Source: Paenibacillus durus ATCC 35681
GTDB lineage: Bacteria > Bacillota > Bacilli > Paenibacillales > Paenibacillaceae
Direction of reading: 5' to 3'
Assembly (NCBI RefSeq): GCF_000993825.1
Contig: NZ_CP011114.1
Span: 3,224,001 to 3,288,000, forward strand
DNA: 64,000 nucleotides
Numbering within the stretch: the stretch's first letter is position 1; each line of letters starts with the position of its first letter. The notes beneath the pieces are model-generated. The model was not told where the DNA came from and searched no databases. It saw only the letters and a program-made list of their open reading frames with translations. Below are positions 24,401 through 32,785 of this stretch, piece by piece. Position numbers and translations under genes: made by a program.

Positions 24401-25990
24401 TCATATTATTCTGCCGTTTATAGCTTCCTTGAGCAGCGGCATCAGGAGCAGCAGACCGCGCTCCATTTGCGCTTCCTCCATTTGGGCATAGCAGAGCCGG
24501 ATATGGCTGGACGACGGCTCGCCGGCATAGCATACATGCCCTGCCAGAAAAGAAATGCCCTGCCGCGACGCACTCCTGTACAGCTCTCCGATGTTGACAG
24601 AAGCAGGAAGCTCAAGCCACAAATTAAGTCCGCCCCCGGGGAGACTCCACTTCACTCCTTGCGGAGCGTGACGTTTCAGCAGCCTGGCCGCTTTTTCCAT
24701 ACGGGAACGCAGCGCGGTCCGCAGCTCCTGCGTATAAGCGTCATATTTGCCCGCGATGAACGGGAGCACCGCGAGCTGATTCAGCAGCGGGCTGCCCAGG
24801 TCGCTCGCTGCCTTCGCGGCGATCAGCCGTTCAAGGATATCGCCTTCAGCGGCTACGCAGGCAATCCGGCAGCCCGGAGCAAGCACTTTGCTGAAGCTTT
24901 TCATATAGATGACATGCCCGTCCTTATCCATGCTTTTGATCGAGGAAGGAGGGGGAGAATAGAAATATAAATCGGAGAAAGGATCATCCTCCACTATGAG
25001 ACAGCGGTAGCTTCGGGCAAGCTCGAGAAGCCGTTGTCTTCTTTCCATGCTCATCGTAACTCCGCTCGGATTCTGAAACGTGGGCACGGTATAAATCAGC
25101 TTGGGCGGACGCCGGTCGCACAGCTTCGTCAGCAGGTCGATGCGCATGCCGTCCTGATCCATGGGAACGGATATCATCTCCGCTCCCCTTCCCGCAAAAA
25201 CGTCGATAGCTCCCGTATAGCTGGGCGCCTCCAGATACACCGCATCGCCGGGGCCGACAAAGGTCCGCGCCACCAAATCGATTCCCTGCTGGGTCCCGCT
25301 CGTAATCATCAAACTTACGGCGGACAGGGGGATGCCGCGTGCCCGCAGATGTGCTGTCATCACTTCCCGCAGCCCGAGATCCCCCTGAAAATTACCGTAG
25401 ACCGACATCAGCTCCGGCCGTTTCGCCACCAGCAGCGTCATCGCCTCGCCGATCTCTTTCAAGGGAAGCAGTCCGGAATGAATGGCTGCCAGATGGAAGG
25501 AATATTCCGCCTCGGAGTAATCAAAATTCCGCCACAGCTGCGCTCGCGGCAAATAATCGCCGTAGTCCTCCTGCCAGGCGAATTTCCTCTGCGCCGAAGC
25601 TGCCTTCTGTAATGCGTTCCGGCCTGGACTCCGGCTTCCGCCGCCTTTCTCCTCCCATTGATTCTCATTCTTATTTCTATCCCCGGTTCTTCGGTCTTCG
25701 GGCCGCCCGGCGCTTCCGCCGCGGTACTCCCCGGCTTCCAGTTTCCCGTCTTTCAGCGGGGCGACAAAGCAGCCGAGGCCTTGGCGGCGCACAATCCGTC
25801 CGCGTCTTTCGAGGTCGGCGTACGCCTTGCTGATCGTCACCTGGCTGACGCCGAGCGAGACCGCCAGCTTCCTTACGGAAGGCAGCTTCGCCCCCTTCTG
25901 CAGCAGTCCGGAGGATATGCGCTGCCCGAGCGCCTCGCTAATTTGCAGCGGAAGCGGTTTGCCGCCGGCGCGGTTCAATTCGATACGCAT
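24401..25990 (-). CDS. MocR-type transcriptional regulator (GntR HTH plus aminotransferase fold)
   Basis: A 529-residue fusion protein. Residues 1-75 are a GntR winged helix (LPLQISEALGQRISSGLL, KLPSVRKLAVSLGVSQVTISKAYADLERRGRI). A basic/Gly/Ser linker (about 85-125) follows. The rest is a PLP-dependent aminotransferase fold (MITSGTQQGIDLVARTF, TVPTFQNPSGVTMS, EDDPFSDLYF, MKSFSKVLAPGCRIA with the PLP Lys). MocR proteins such as GabR and PdxR sense amino-acid or vitamin B6 compounds through the fold and usually control a divergent neighbour. Here the divergent gene is an aminotransferase, and ACTGTTATA direct repeats lie between. The ATG follows GGGGGTGAG. Confidence 0.9.
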   Translation of the reverse strand: MRIELNRAGGKPLPLQISEALGQRISSGLLQKGAKLPSVRKLAVSLGVSQVTISKAYADLERRGRIVRRQGLGCFVAPLKDGKLEAGEYRGGSAGRPEDRRTGDRNKNENQWEEKGGGSRSPGRNALQKAASAQRKFAWQEDYGDYLPRAQLWRNFDYSEAEYSFHLAAIHSGLLPLKEIGEAMTLLVAKRPELMSVYGNFQGDLGLREVMTAHLRARGIPLSAVSLMITSGTQQGIDLVARTFVGPGDAVYLEAPSYTGAIDVFAGRGAEMISVPMDQDGMRIDLLTKLCDRRPPKLIYTVPTFQNPSGVTMSMERRQRLLELARSYRCLIVEDDPFSDLYFYSPPPSSIKSMDKDGHVIYMKSFSKVLAPGCRIACVAAEGDILERLIAAKAASDLGSPLLNQLAVLPFIAGKYDAYTQELRTALRSRMEKAARLLKRHAPQGVKWSLPGGGLNLWLELPASVNIGELYRSASRQGISFLAGHVCYAGEPSSSHIRLCYAQMEEAQMERGLLLLMPLLKEAINGRII

Positions 25991-26007
25991 TGCTTTAGCT
26001 CACCCCC

Positions 26008-26036
26008 ACTGTTATATTTGAAGCTTTACTGTTATA
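26008..26036. promoter_or_regulatory. Direct repeats ACTGTTATA, predicted MocR operator
   Basis: ACTGTTATA occurs at 26008-26016 and 26028-26036, 20 bp apart (two helical turns), in the 97-bp gap between the divergent MocR and aminotransferase genes. The second copy overlaps the region expected for the -35 of the aminotransferase promoter. MocR/GabR/PdxR proteins are known to bind pairs of direct repeats in such positions. Confidence 0.55.
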
Positions 26037-26054
26037 CACCTCTGCCGCTATGAT
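26025..26054 (+). promoter_or_regulatory. Candidate promoter of the aminotransferase gene
   Basis: TTTACT (26025-26030) and TATGAT (26049-26054) are separated by 18 bp, 33 bp before the ATG. The weak -35 overlaps the second operator-like repeat, as expected for an activated promoter. Confidence 0.45.
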
Positions 26055-26087
26055 ACCATCAAATCAGAAGGTAAGGAGCATAAGTGC

Positions 26088-27317
26088 ATGAATATTGTTT
26101 ATTCCACCATGGCGCGTCATCTGGGCTCATCGGCCGTACGCGATATTCTGAAGCTGACTCAAGGGGGCAATATCATTTCTTTGGCGGGCGGACTGCCGGC
26201 AGAAGACCTGTTTCCCTTGGAAGCGGTTCGCGAAGCTTATAACCGGGCGCTGTCCGGCAACACTTCCGTGCTGCAGTACGGCATAACCGAAGGCTATACC
26301 CCGCTCCGTGAAAAAGTTGCCGCAAGGCTGTCCCGGCAGGGAATCGCGGTATCTCCGGCAGAGGTGGTGCTGACGACCGGCTCGCAGCAGTCCATCGACC
26401 TGCTCTGCCGGGTGCTGCTTGATCCCGGTGACACGGTGTTCGTCGAATCGCCCACCTATCTGGCCGCTCTTCAGGCGCTGGGGTCTTACCGCGCCAACAT
26501 CGTCCCGGTTGCCAGCGATGCGGACGGCATGCTGCCAGGCGATCTGGAGCAGAAGCTCCAACTCCACAAGCCTAAGCTGCTGTATGCCGTTCCGACCTTC
26601 GGCAACCCTACGGGAGCGACCTGGAGCGAAGAACGCAGACGCAGCGTCGTAGAGCTGTGCCGCCGCAGCGGCACGCTTATTCTGGAGGATAATCCTTACG
26701 GAGAAATTGCGTTTGCCGGGGGAGAGAAGGCAGAACTCCCAGCGCTTGCGGCTATCGACCAAGGTATGGGCGGCGGCGCTGTCGTCTACACCGGCACCTT
26801 CTCCAAAATCGTCGCCCCCGCTTTGCGAACAGGCTGGATCGCGGGCAGCAGGGAGCTTGTCTCCACAGTGGCGAGAGCCAAGCAGGCGGCCGATCTGCAT
26901 TCCAGCGCCGTCGACCAGCGCGCCTTGGATGAGCTGCTGTCGGGCTTTGACCTTGAAGGGCATATTTCCACCATTTCGCATGAGTACGAGGCGCGGATGA
27001 AGGCCCTCTCGTCCGAGCTGCGGTCCCGGAATTGGGCGGGCGCCCATTGGGAGGAGCCGCAAGGAGGCATGTTCCTATGGCTGACGCTGGACAAGTCCAT
27101 CAACACTACGGAGCTTCTGCCGCTGGCCATCGCCCGGGGCGTCGCCTTCGTCCCGGGCGAAGTATTCTATCCAGGGGAGCCGGACCGCAGCACAATGCGG
27201 CTGAACTTCACCCACACGCCGCCGCAGCTGCTGCCGCTGGCCGTGAAGCGGCTAGAGGAAGCACTGGAAGAATGGAGCGGCAAAGGGCTGGAAACCTTGC
27301 ATCCGGGAAGCCTCTAA
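26088..27317 (+). CDS. PLP-dependent aminotransferase, class I/II (2-aminoadipate aminotransferase-like)
   Basis: A 409-residue fold-type I aminotransferase: NIISLAGGLPAEDLFPLEAV near the start, TTGSQQSIDLLCRVLLDPGD, AVPTFGNPTGATWS, LEDNPYGEIAF, TGTFSKIVAPALRTGWIAG with the PLP Lys near 240. The GGLP start is shared with LysN/aminoadipate and aromatic or branched aminotransferases, so the substrate is undecided. The ATG follows AAGGAG. It is divergent from a MocR regulator that probably controls it. The product is not a fusion, unlike its neighbour, although the two share the same catalytic fold. Confidence 0.87.
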   Translation: MNIVYSTMARHLGSSAVRDILKLTQGGNIISLAGGLPAEDLFPLEAVREAYNRALSGNTSVLQYGITEGYTPLREKVAARLSRQGIAVSPAEVVLTTGSQQSIDLLCRVLLDPGDTVFVESPTYLAALQALGSYRANIVPVASDADGMLPGDLEQKLQLHKPKLLYAVPTFGNPTGATWSEERRRSVVELCRRSGTLILEDNPYGEIAFAGGEKAELPALAAIDQGMGGGAVVYTGTFSKIVAPALRTGWIAGSRELVSTVARAKQAADLHSSAVDQRALDELLSGFDLEGHISTISHEYEARMKALSSELRSRNWAGAHWEEPQGGMFLWLTLDKSINTTELLPLAIARGVAFVPGEVFYPGEPDRSTMRLNFTHTPPQLLPLAVKRLEEALEEWSGKGLETLHPGSL

Positions 27318-27338
27318 ATTAAATATATATATATTCAA

Positions 27339-27380
27339 AAAGCGGCGGCGCTTCCGGGTTTCCCGGTTGCGCCGCCGCTT
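27339..27380 (-). terminator. Bidirectional terminator between the aminotransferase gene and rnpB
   Basis: AAGCGGCGGCGC pairs perfectly with GCGCCGCCGCTT, with an inner CCGGG/CCCGG extension. The minus strand continues TTTTTGAAT, which suits rnpB; the plus strand has an A/T-rich tail for the aminotransferase gene. Confidence 0.85.
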
Positions 27381-27410
27381 ATAAATTTGTCCAAATATAA
27401 GTGTTGCCAG

Positions 27411-27831
27411 TTTAGGAAAGTTTGCCGTAAGCCGGGTTCTGTGCTCTTTGTGGTTCTGACGGGAACTACCCTCCCACTGTGAGCGACAATCATCTATCTA
27501 GGCTGTACATTGCTGCACAGCTCCAGCGACCAACCCGAACGCGCCTCAGGCGAAGGCTGCCTCTTCCTACCCGGAATCGGCTGCGTTCCATTAGGTCTTG
27601 CTCCAGGTGGGGTTTACCAGGAACGAAGTCACCAGCGTTCCTCGGGGTCTCTTACACCTCGGTTCCACCCTTGCCTGTGCCGCTTGCAAGCGGCCATCGG
27701 CGGTCCATTTCTGTGGCACTATCCTTCGGCTCGCGCCGACTGGACGTTATCCAGCACCCTGCCTTATGGAGCCCGGACTTTCCTCCCGCGGCTCATGCCG
27801 CCGGCGATTGTCTGTCAAACTTTCCGAACAA
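27411..27831 (-). ncRNA. rnpB: RNase P RNA, Bacillus type (class B)
   Basis: The catalytic RNA that matures tRNA 5' ends. On the minus strand it opens GTTCGGAAAGTTTGACAGAC, and its 3' end CAAACTTTCC pairs with GGAAAGTTTG as helix P1. The hallmarks GAGGAAAGTCCGGGCTCC near the 5' end and TAGATAGATGATTG, then AGAACCCGGCTTACGGC near the 3' end, match rnpB (AGATAGATGATTGCC in B. subtilis). Length of about 420 nt is near the 401 nt of B. subtilis. It has its own promoter (27840-27868) and a terminator. Ends are estimated from P1 and the promoter. Confidence 0.95.
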
Positions 27832-27839
27832 CATTATAT

Positions 27840-27868
27840 ATTATACAGATTGCGCTGCCCCGAAACAA
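27840..27868 (-). promoter_or_regulatory. SigA promoter of rnpB
   Basis: On the minus strand TTGTTT (27863-27868) and TATAAT (27840-27845) are 17 bp apart. Transcription would begin about seven bases on, at the 5' end inferred for the RNA. A second TATAAT overlaps downstream (27833-27838). Confidence 0.75.
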
Positions 27869-27949
27869 GTGTAATTATTCCCTTTTTTCGGTGGAAATCC
27901 CTGTTATCCGGCAACTCCTTTATGTCAACCAACCGTGTTCCAGTCCGCC

Positions 27950-29149
27950 TTATCCGGCGGCCTCCCTCCTGGTAAACTGTCTCACCGCGAGCAAGTAGGC
28001 GGCAATGCACATCAACAGGACAGCCGCCGCGAGCAGCGGCAGCGCCGGAACGGGCCTTCCGAACCAATTGAAGTCAGAGTAAAAGACAATAACCTGGTAA
28101 GCCTTAGCCATACGCCCCGCGCTTAGCTCCACGAGCGGCCGCAGCCATTCCTTTTTATCGGTAAGCATTCCGATGATACTCGGATATAAGGCGAATAGCA
28201 ATCCTCCAAAAAAGGCGTACAGCGCATGCGCCGTCCGCGAGGACAGATAAAGCGTGAACAGTCCGATCGCCAAGTATCCGAATAGCTGCATGCCAAGCTG
28301 AAGCACATAAAACTGCAGATTGTTCAGCGCAAACGGCGTAAAAACAAACGACCAATTCGTATTCAGCGGCTTATCCCAGCCCCGGGCGGTTCCCGCGCCG
28401 ATAAAGGCCACCAGCTGCAACCCGTTATAAATCAGAACGACTGTGACGATATAAATGGTGGCGGCCAGCATTTTTCCGCGTCCCAGCTTTTTTCGCCCAT
28501 GCCTGCTGCTGAAGATAACCGAGTCCATGCCGCTCGCATATTCCCGGGAGAACACAGAAGCGAGAGCTAAGGGAACGAGGACGGCCAGAAATGAATAGCT
28601 TCCGCCACCGTTGAGGTAGGAAAACAAGCCCCACCAGTCGTAGTTGTAATAAAAGCCCGGCTTCCCGACGGCCGCCATTCGAGCCTGCTGGTTCACCAGC
28701 GAGCGGTATTTGTAGGTGTCCTGTTGTCCCTTTTCGGCAAGAGACTGCATTTTGACCTGAATGCCCCGCAGGCTTCGCGGATGCTTCGGGTCCTCTGCCA
28801 GGTGGGTATCCTTCGAGGATCTGCCTAAAGTGTACAAGTTGAAATAAATAGCGGTGTAATTATAGCGGTAATAGAAATTTTGTTTAGCAGGATCGACACC
28901 ATCCGCGAAGTTCGGGTCTTCATCCATTCGATCAATCATCACCTTCGCTTCAGCCGCTGCAGCTTCGTTAATGGCGCCCTCGTAAGGCCGGTAAATCTCG
29001 AACAGCCGCGCTTCGCCGCCAACTTTCTTGTACAAATCAAGCGTTGAATTCAAATTTATGACAAACGTTACAGCAAATAAGATTCCGATCGCCACGAGAT
29101 TAACGCGATTAAGGAACAGCTTTTTAAGTTCAAATTTCAATATATCCAT
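27950..29149 (-). CDS. ABC transporter permease (ABC-2 type)
   Basis: A 399-residue integral membrane protein. One membrane segment near the start (VAIGILFAVTFVINL) is followed by a large extracytoplasmic region (about 35-180). At least five C-terminal segments follow (FLAVLVPLALASVF, AATIYIVTVVLIYNGLQLVAFIGAG, LGMQLFGYLAIGLFTLYLSS, AFFGGLLFALYPSIIG, ALPLLAAAVLLMCIAAYLLA). This is the layout of ABC-2 type exporter permeases. FSREYASGMDSVIFSSRHGRKKL is the usual cytoplasmic coupling loop. It ends the ECF-sigma operon, with its start three bases after the ATPase stop. The exported substrate is unknown. Confidence 0.82.
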   Translation of the reverse strand: MDILKFELKKLFLNRVNLVAIGILFAVTFVINLNSTLDLYKKVGGEARLFEIYRPYEGAINEAAAAEAKVMIDRMDEDPNFADGVDPAKQNFYYRYNYTAIYFNLYTLGRSSKDTHLAEDPKHPRSLRGIQVKMQSLAEKGQQDTYKYRSLVNQQARMAAVGKPGFYYNYDWWGLFSYLNGGGSYSFLAVLVPLALASVFSREYASGMDSVIFSSRHGRKKLGRGKMLAATIYIVTVVLIYNGLQLVAFIGAGTARGWDKPLNTNWSFVFTPFALNNLQFYVLQLGMQLFGYLAIGLFTLYLSSRTAHALYAFFGGLLFALYPSIIGMLTDKKEWLRPLVELSAGRMAKAYQVIVFYSDFNWFGRPVPALPLLAAAVLLMCIAAYLLAVRQFTRREAAG

Positions 29150-29152
29150 TCG

Positions 29153-30070
29153 TTAATCTCCCCTTCTCCCTTCGTACTTCGACTTAAAGCAATGAAGATA
29201 AAGGTCCTCCAGTCCCGGCTCATCCGGCCGGGCGCCAGGAAGTGGCTGTTCCTCCGCCAAAATACGGGCTTCGATTCCGCTTCCTTTTCGCGTTACGTTC
29301 ACGATTCGAGCCGATGGATGCGCTGATGCATTGGTATTTAAAAGCGCGGACTCAAAAGCTCCGTATTCCTCTTCCGTCACTTTTGCGGTCCACACCTGCC
29401 CCCTCAGCTCCTCAAGCAGTTCTTCCGGCGTTCCTGACCCGATCAGCCTGCCATTCTCGATGAGAATTAGTTCACCCGCGATCATTTCGATGTCGGATAC
29501 GATATGGGTAGAGAGCAGTACGATTTTTTGCCCGGAAATGTCCGAAAGCAGTTTGCGGAATCGCATCCGTTCCTCCGGATCAAGTCCTGCGGTTGGCTCA
29601 TCCAGAATGAGCAGCTTCGGATCGTTAAGCAAAGCCTGCGCAATGCCCAGCCGCCGCTTCATGCCGCCCGAGAGCTTGCCGCAGGATTTTTTCTCCATTC
29701 CTTCAAGTCCCACCTGTTCCAGAAGCATATGGGACCGTTCCACAGCTGAGCGGCGGTCGATTCCTTTTAAAGCGGCAATGTACAGCATAAAATCGATGAC
29801 CGTAAATTCCTTGTAAAGCCCAAATTCCTGCGGCAAATAACCAATAACTTCCCGATACTGTCCGCCAAGCCGGTCTTTATCCACGCCGTCCAAGCGGACT
29901 TCACCCGAAGTTGGCCGCAGGACATCCGCTACGATACGGAGTAATGTTGTCTTTCCCGATCCGTTCGGACCGAGCAGCCCGTAGAGTCCTTCCTCCAGTT
30001 CCAGCGATACCGAATCCAGCGCCGTGGCGCGGCGGTATCTTTTGACTATACTGTCAATGCTGAGATTCAA
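29153..30070 (-). CDS. ABC transporter ATP-binding protein
   Basis: A 305-residue ATPase of the exporter encoded with the permease 27950-29149. It has GLLGPNGSGKTTLLRIVAD (Walker A), the Q-loop GYLPQEFGLY, the signature GKLSGGMKRRLGIAQALL, Walker B LLILDEPTAGLDPEE and the switch His in LLSTHIVSD. A C-terminal extension of about 80 residues follows. The start is probably TTG 30070, six bases after AAGGAAGG, overlapping the preceding gene by 17 bp; an ATG at 30094 is the longer alternative. The arrangement is like the YxlF-YxlG pair of the B. subtilis sigY operon, but orthology is not shown. Confidence 0.88.
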   Translation of the reverse strand: MNLSIDSIVKRYRRATALDSVSLELEEGLYGLLGPNGSGKTTLLRIVADVLRPTSGEVRLDGVDKDRLGGQYREVIGYLPQEFGLYKEFTVIDFMLYIAALKGIDRRSAVERSHMLLEQVGLEGMEKKSCGKLSGGMKRRLGIAQALLNDPKLLILDEPTAGLDPEERMRFRKLLSDISGQKIVLLSTHIVSDIEMIAGELILIENGRLIGSGTPEELLEELRGQVWTAKVTEEEYGAFESALLNTNASAHPSARIVNVTRKGSGIEARILAEEQPLPGARPDEPGLEDLYLHCFKSKYEGRRGD

Positions 30071-30962
30071 CCATAATCCTTCCTTTCCTGCCAAATGCGG
30101 CTGCGCTGAGACCGATCATAACCAAGAATAATCCGGCTGCCGTCAGCCCGTAAACCCGCGTTCCCAGTTCAAGCACCCGTTCAGCCATGTCAGGCGTGTA
30201 GACAATCCACAACATAGCGCCGGCCCAAGCTCCGCATAACGCATAGTAGCTGTATACGCCTTTTGAATAGACAGCCACAGCGAGTCCCCCGGCCGATGAG
30301 AATAGAAAAGGGACGCACCAATACAGAAACATCCTTTGCAGCGACAATTCCGATTCAGCTCGAAACAGCATCAGGGCAAACCCTGCATTAAGGACGAAAT
30401 TGAATACACTGTACAAAAATAGCTTGACCGCCCGCATCTGCGGAAGGCTGATTTTGCAGCTAAGCTCCAGCTCCTCAAGCCCGTTCAGGCGGCTGCGGAC
30501 AAACCCCCGGATACCGAGCAGTGTCGGAACAGGCGATAGCGCAAATAACAGTATGTATGTCGGAATAGTGGCAGCGCCAAGGGATACGGCAAAGTAAGCC
30601 GCTGCGTAGATCATTAGACTGTACACCATCGTGGTCCAATCCGCATAGCGAAAGGATACTCGGAGCAGTTCGGCCGTCTGGGTCCAAAAGGTCTCTCTGG
30701 CCTGTACTGCCGCGTCTCGCTTTCTTACGGCAAGCATTGCTTCTTCCACAGCTTTCCCGATATCCCGTTCGACTGGCGTAGGAATCTGATGTCCTTGGAG
30801 GCGGGCCATGACACCATAGAATGAGGCATCGTTTTCCTCCGGCACAAGGTCCTCTCCCACAGGGGCCTCAGGATCGTCATTTTCAACCCAGCCGCCGTCC
30901 GCTGTCCCGCTCCTATGCAAAATGATTGTTTTCCCTTTCTCCATGTTGCTCTTGCGCTTCAT
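30054..30962 (-). CDS. Membrane protein of the ECF-sigma operon, possible anti-sigma factor
   Basis: About 302 residues. Residues 1-105 are hydrophilic and acidic; about six membrane segments follow (from TTMVYSLMIYAAAYFAVSLG to YGLTAAGLFLVMIGLSAAAF). No zinc-binding HxxxCxxC anti-sigma motif is visible. It is encoded directly after, and overlapping, the ECF sigma gene. In most ECF operons that place belongs to a membrane-bound anti-sigma factor, so this role is suggested by context only. ATG 30962 lies eight bases after AGGAG. It could equally be a transporter accessory protein. Confidence 0.6.
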   Translation of the reverse strand: MKRKSNMEKGKTIILHRSGTADGGWVENDDPEAPVGEDLVPEENDASFYGVMARLQGHQIPTPVERDIGKAVEEAMLAVRKRDAAVQARETFWTQTAELLRVSFRYADWTTMVYSLMIYAAAYFAVSLGAATIPTYILLFALSPVPTLLGIRGFVRSRLNGLEELELSCKISLPQMRAVKLFLYSVFNFVLNAGFALMLFRAESELSLQRMFLYWCVPFLFSSAGGLAVAVYSKGVYSYYALCGAWAGAMLWIVYTPDMAERVLELGTRVYGLTAAGLFLVMIGLSAAAFGRKGRIMVESQH

Positions 30963-31506
30963 CCCATTCACTCCTCTCCAGTGTTTTTTTCAATTTGGAC
31001 AGCCCTTGGCGATACCGTGACTTGACCGTGGATTCACCGCTTCCTGTCACTTCGGCGATTTCTTTAAAGGCCAGCTCGTGATAGATCCGCAAAATAATCA
31101 CTTCCCTCTGAAGGGCAGGAAGCTCCTGCAGGGCATTCCGGATAAGCGCCTGCTCCTCTTTTCGTTCAAGTAGTGAAACGACGTTGAATTCCGCGCTTAC
31201 GGTCTCATCCAGGGCAACCTGCCGCCTCGTTGTCCGAAAGGCGCTGCTGCGAAAATAATTCCGGCACGTATTAACCGCGATCGTTAACAGCCAGGACAAG
31301 AACGCTCCCCGCTCGCTCCGGTAGCCGCCTAGCCCCGTCACCGCCCGCTCGAACACAGTCTGCGATAGATCGCAGGCGGTATGGTAATCCCAGGTGCTGC
31401 GGTAGATATAGGCGAACACTTTGTCGTAATGGCGTTTAATCAACAGTTCAATGGCCGATTCGCTCCCTTTTCGAAATTCCTCGATTAACTGCTTGTCATC
31501 CAGCAA
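30913..31506 (-). CDS. ECF-type RNA polymerase sigma factor
   Basis: A 197-residue sigma-70 family regulator with region 2 (LIKRHYDKVFAYIYRSTWDYHTACDLSQTVFERA; the -10 recognition helix follows) and region 4 (LPALQREVIILRIYHELAFKEIAEVTGSGESTVKSRYRQGLSKLKK). Region 3 is absent, as in all ECF factors. It likely directs its own operon. TTG 31506 is chosen because AAGGAGG lies nine bases upstream; the open frame extends to 31545. It is first of four overlapping or abutting genes ending with an ABC exporter, similar in plan to sigY-yxlCDEFG. No ECF promoter motif could be defined upstream (31507-31616). Confidence 0.9.
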   Translation of the reverse strand: MLDDKQLIEEFRKGSESAIELLIKRHYDKVFAYIYRSTWDYHTACDLSQTVFERAVTGLGGYRSERGAFLSWLLTIAVNTCRNYFRSSAFRTTRRQVALDETVSAEFNVVSLLERKEEQALIRNALQELPALQREVIILRIYHELAFKEIAEVTGSGESTVKSRYRQGLSKLKKTLERSEWDEAQEQHGERENNHFA

Positions 31507-31616
31507 TCTCCTCTCCCTCCTTTTTTCTGACAACAATATATACACCGCAGGGTATGAAAAAGATTTAAATAGCGCTCACCGAATTCCAAATTTTTTCATC
31601 GCTATTAGAAGAACAT

Positions 31617-31663
31617 TAAAAAAGCCGTGCATTTCTACTGATGTAGAGATCCACGGCCTTTTG
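31617..31663 (-). terminator. Intrinsic terminator of the yqfO-trmK unit
   Basis: On the minus strand AAAAGGCCGTGG pairs with (C)ACGGCTTTTTT around a 20-base loop that holds a further CTCTACAT/GTAGAAAT pairing. It begins six bases after the stop at 31670. Confidence 0.82.
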
Positions 31664-31669
31664 AGTTCA

Positions 31670-32785
31670 TCACATGAACCGGAACGGCTCCGTATTCACT
31701 TCGGAAGCGTAAACCGGCGTTTCATATTTATGCTCCGTCAGCTTATCCTTGATCCACTCGGCAACCTTTTCTTTCATAATCTTCTCGGCATTATGCCCGG
31801 GATCGATCAGCGCGACGCCGGCCATCAGCGCATCCTGAGCCGTATGGTAGTCGATATCGCCCGTGACGAGCACATCGGCGCCGCGGAAGATCGCGCTGCC
31901 AAGGAATTTCCCGCCCGATCCGCCAAGCACGGCGGCTTTGCGTACAGGCCGGTCCAGGTCCCCTACCACGCGTACTTTCTCCACATTCAGGCCGGTCTTC
32001 ACGGTTTCCACGAATTGTTCCAGCGTTGTCGGCTCTTTCAGCTTGCCTACCCGCCCCAGTCCGAAGCTGCGGCCCTTGAGATCCATGGAATAGAGGTCAT
32101 AGGCGACCTCCTCGTATGGATGGGCTTTAAGCATCGCCTGAATAACCTTGCCCCGGATGCCAAGCGGGACAATCGTCTCGATGCGGATTTCCTCTGTCCG
32201 CTCCATTTTACCCTGCTCGCCAATGTACGGGTCGGTGCCTTCGCGGGGCATAAACGTGCCGTAGCCCTCGATATTGAAGCTGCAGTGGCTGTAATTGCCG
32301 ATCCAGCCCGCCCCGGCGTTCAGGACAGCATCCAGCACCTTCTGGTGATGATCCTTTGGTACGAAGACAACAAGCTTGGACAGCTGTTCCGTATGACTAT
32401 CCTTGAGCGGAGCGGCATTCTCGATGCCGAGCGCCTCGGCCATCCAGTCGTTCATGCCGCCCTCGGTTATATCCAGGTTCGTATGGCTGATGTAGACGGC
32501 GATATCGTTCTTGATCAGCTTCTCGTAGAGCCGTCCCATGGGCGTGTCGGTCTGCAGCTGCTGGATCGGCCGGAAAATAATCGCGTGATGGGCAATAATC
32601 AGATTGCAGCCGCGGGATATCGCCTCGTCCACCACCTCGTCGTTCACATCGAGCGCAACCAGAACGCCTGTAATTTCTTTTTGCAGGCTGCCGAGCTGCA
32701 GGCCGATCTTGTCGCCTTCCTCCGCCACATGCTTTGGAGCAAGCTGCTCCATATATTGAATTACGGTTTGTCCTTTGGCAAGCAT
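31670..32785 (-). CDS. yqfO: Nif3-like dinuclear metal-centre protein (YqfO)
   Basis: A 371-residue member of the Nif3/YqfO family. The two halves of the metal-binding Nif3 domain carry conserved His and Asp/Glu residues (NLIIAHHAIIFRP near 70; YISHTNLDITEGGMNDW near 105; VTGDIDYHTAQDALM near 300; DPGHNAEK). A PII-like insert lies in the middle (about 130-230: KLVVFVPKDHHQKVLDAVLNAGAG). The biochemical role is unsettled; GTP cyclohydrolase-like activities have been proposed for relatives. It overlaps trmK by 25 bp, as yqfN-yqfO in B. subtilis. Confidence 0.9.
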   Translation of the reverse strand: MLAKGQTVIQYMEQLAPKHVAEEGDKIGLQLGSLQKEITGVLVALDVNDEVVDEAISRGCNLIIAHHAIIFRPIQQLQTDTPMGRLYEKLIKNDIAVYISHTNLDITEGGMNDWMAEALGIENAAPLKDSHTEQLSKLVVFVPKDHHQKVLDAVLNAGAGWIGNYSHCSFNIEGYGTFMPREGTDPYIGEQGKMERTEEIRIETIVPLGIRGKVIQAMLKAHPYEEVAYDLYSMDLKGRSFGLGRVGKLKEPTTLEQFVETVKTGLNVEKVRVVGDLDRPVRKAAVLGGSGGKFLGSAIFRGADVLVTGDIDYHTAQDALMAGVALIDPGHNAEKIMKEKVAEWIKDKLTEHKYETPVYASEVNTEPFRFM

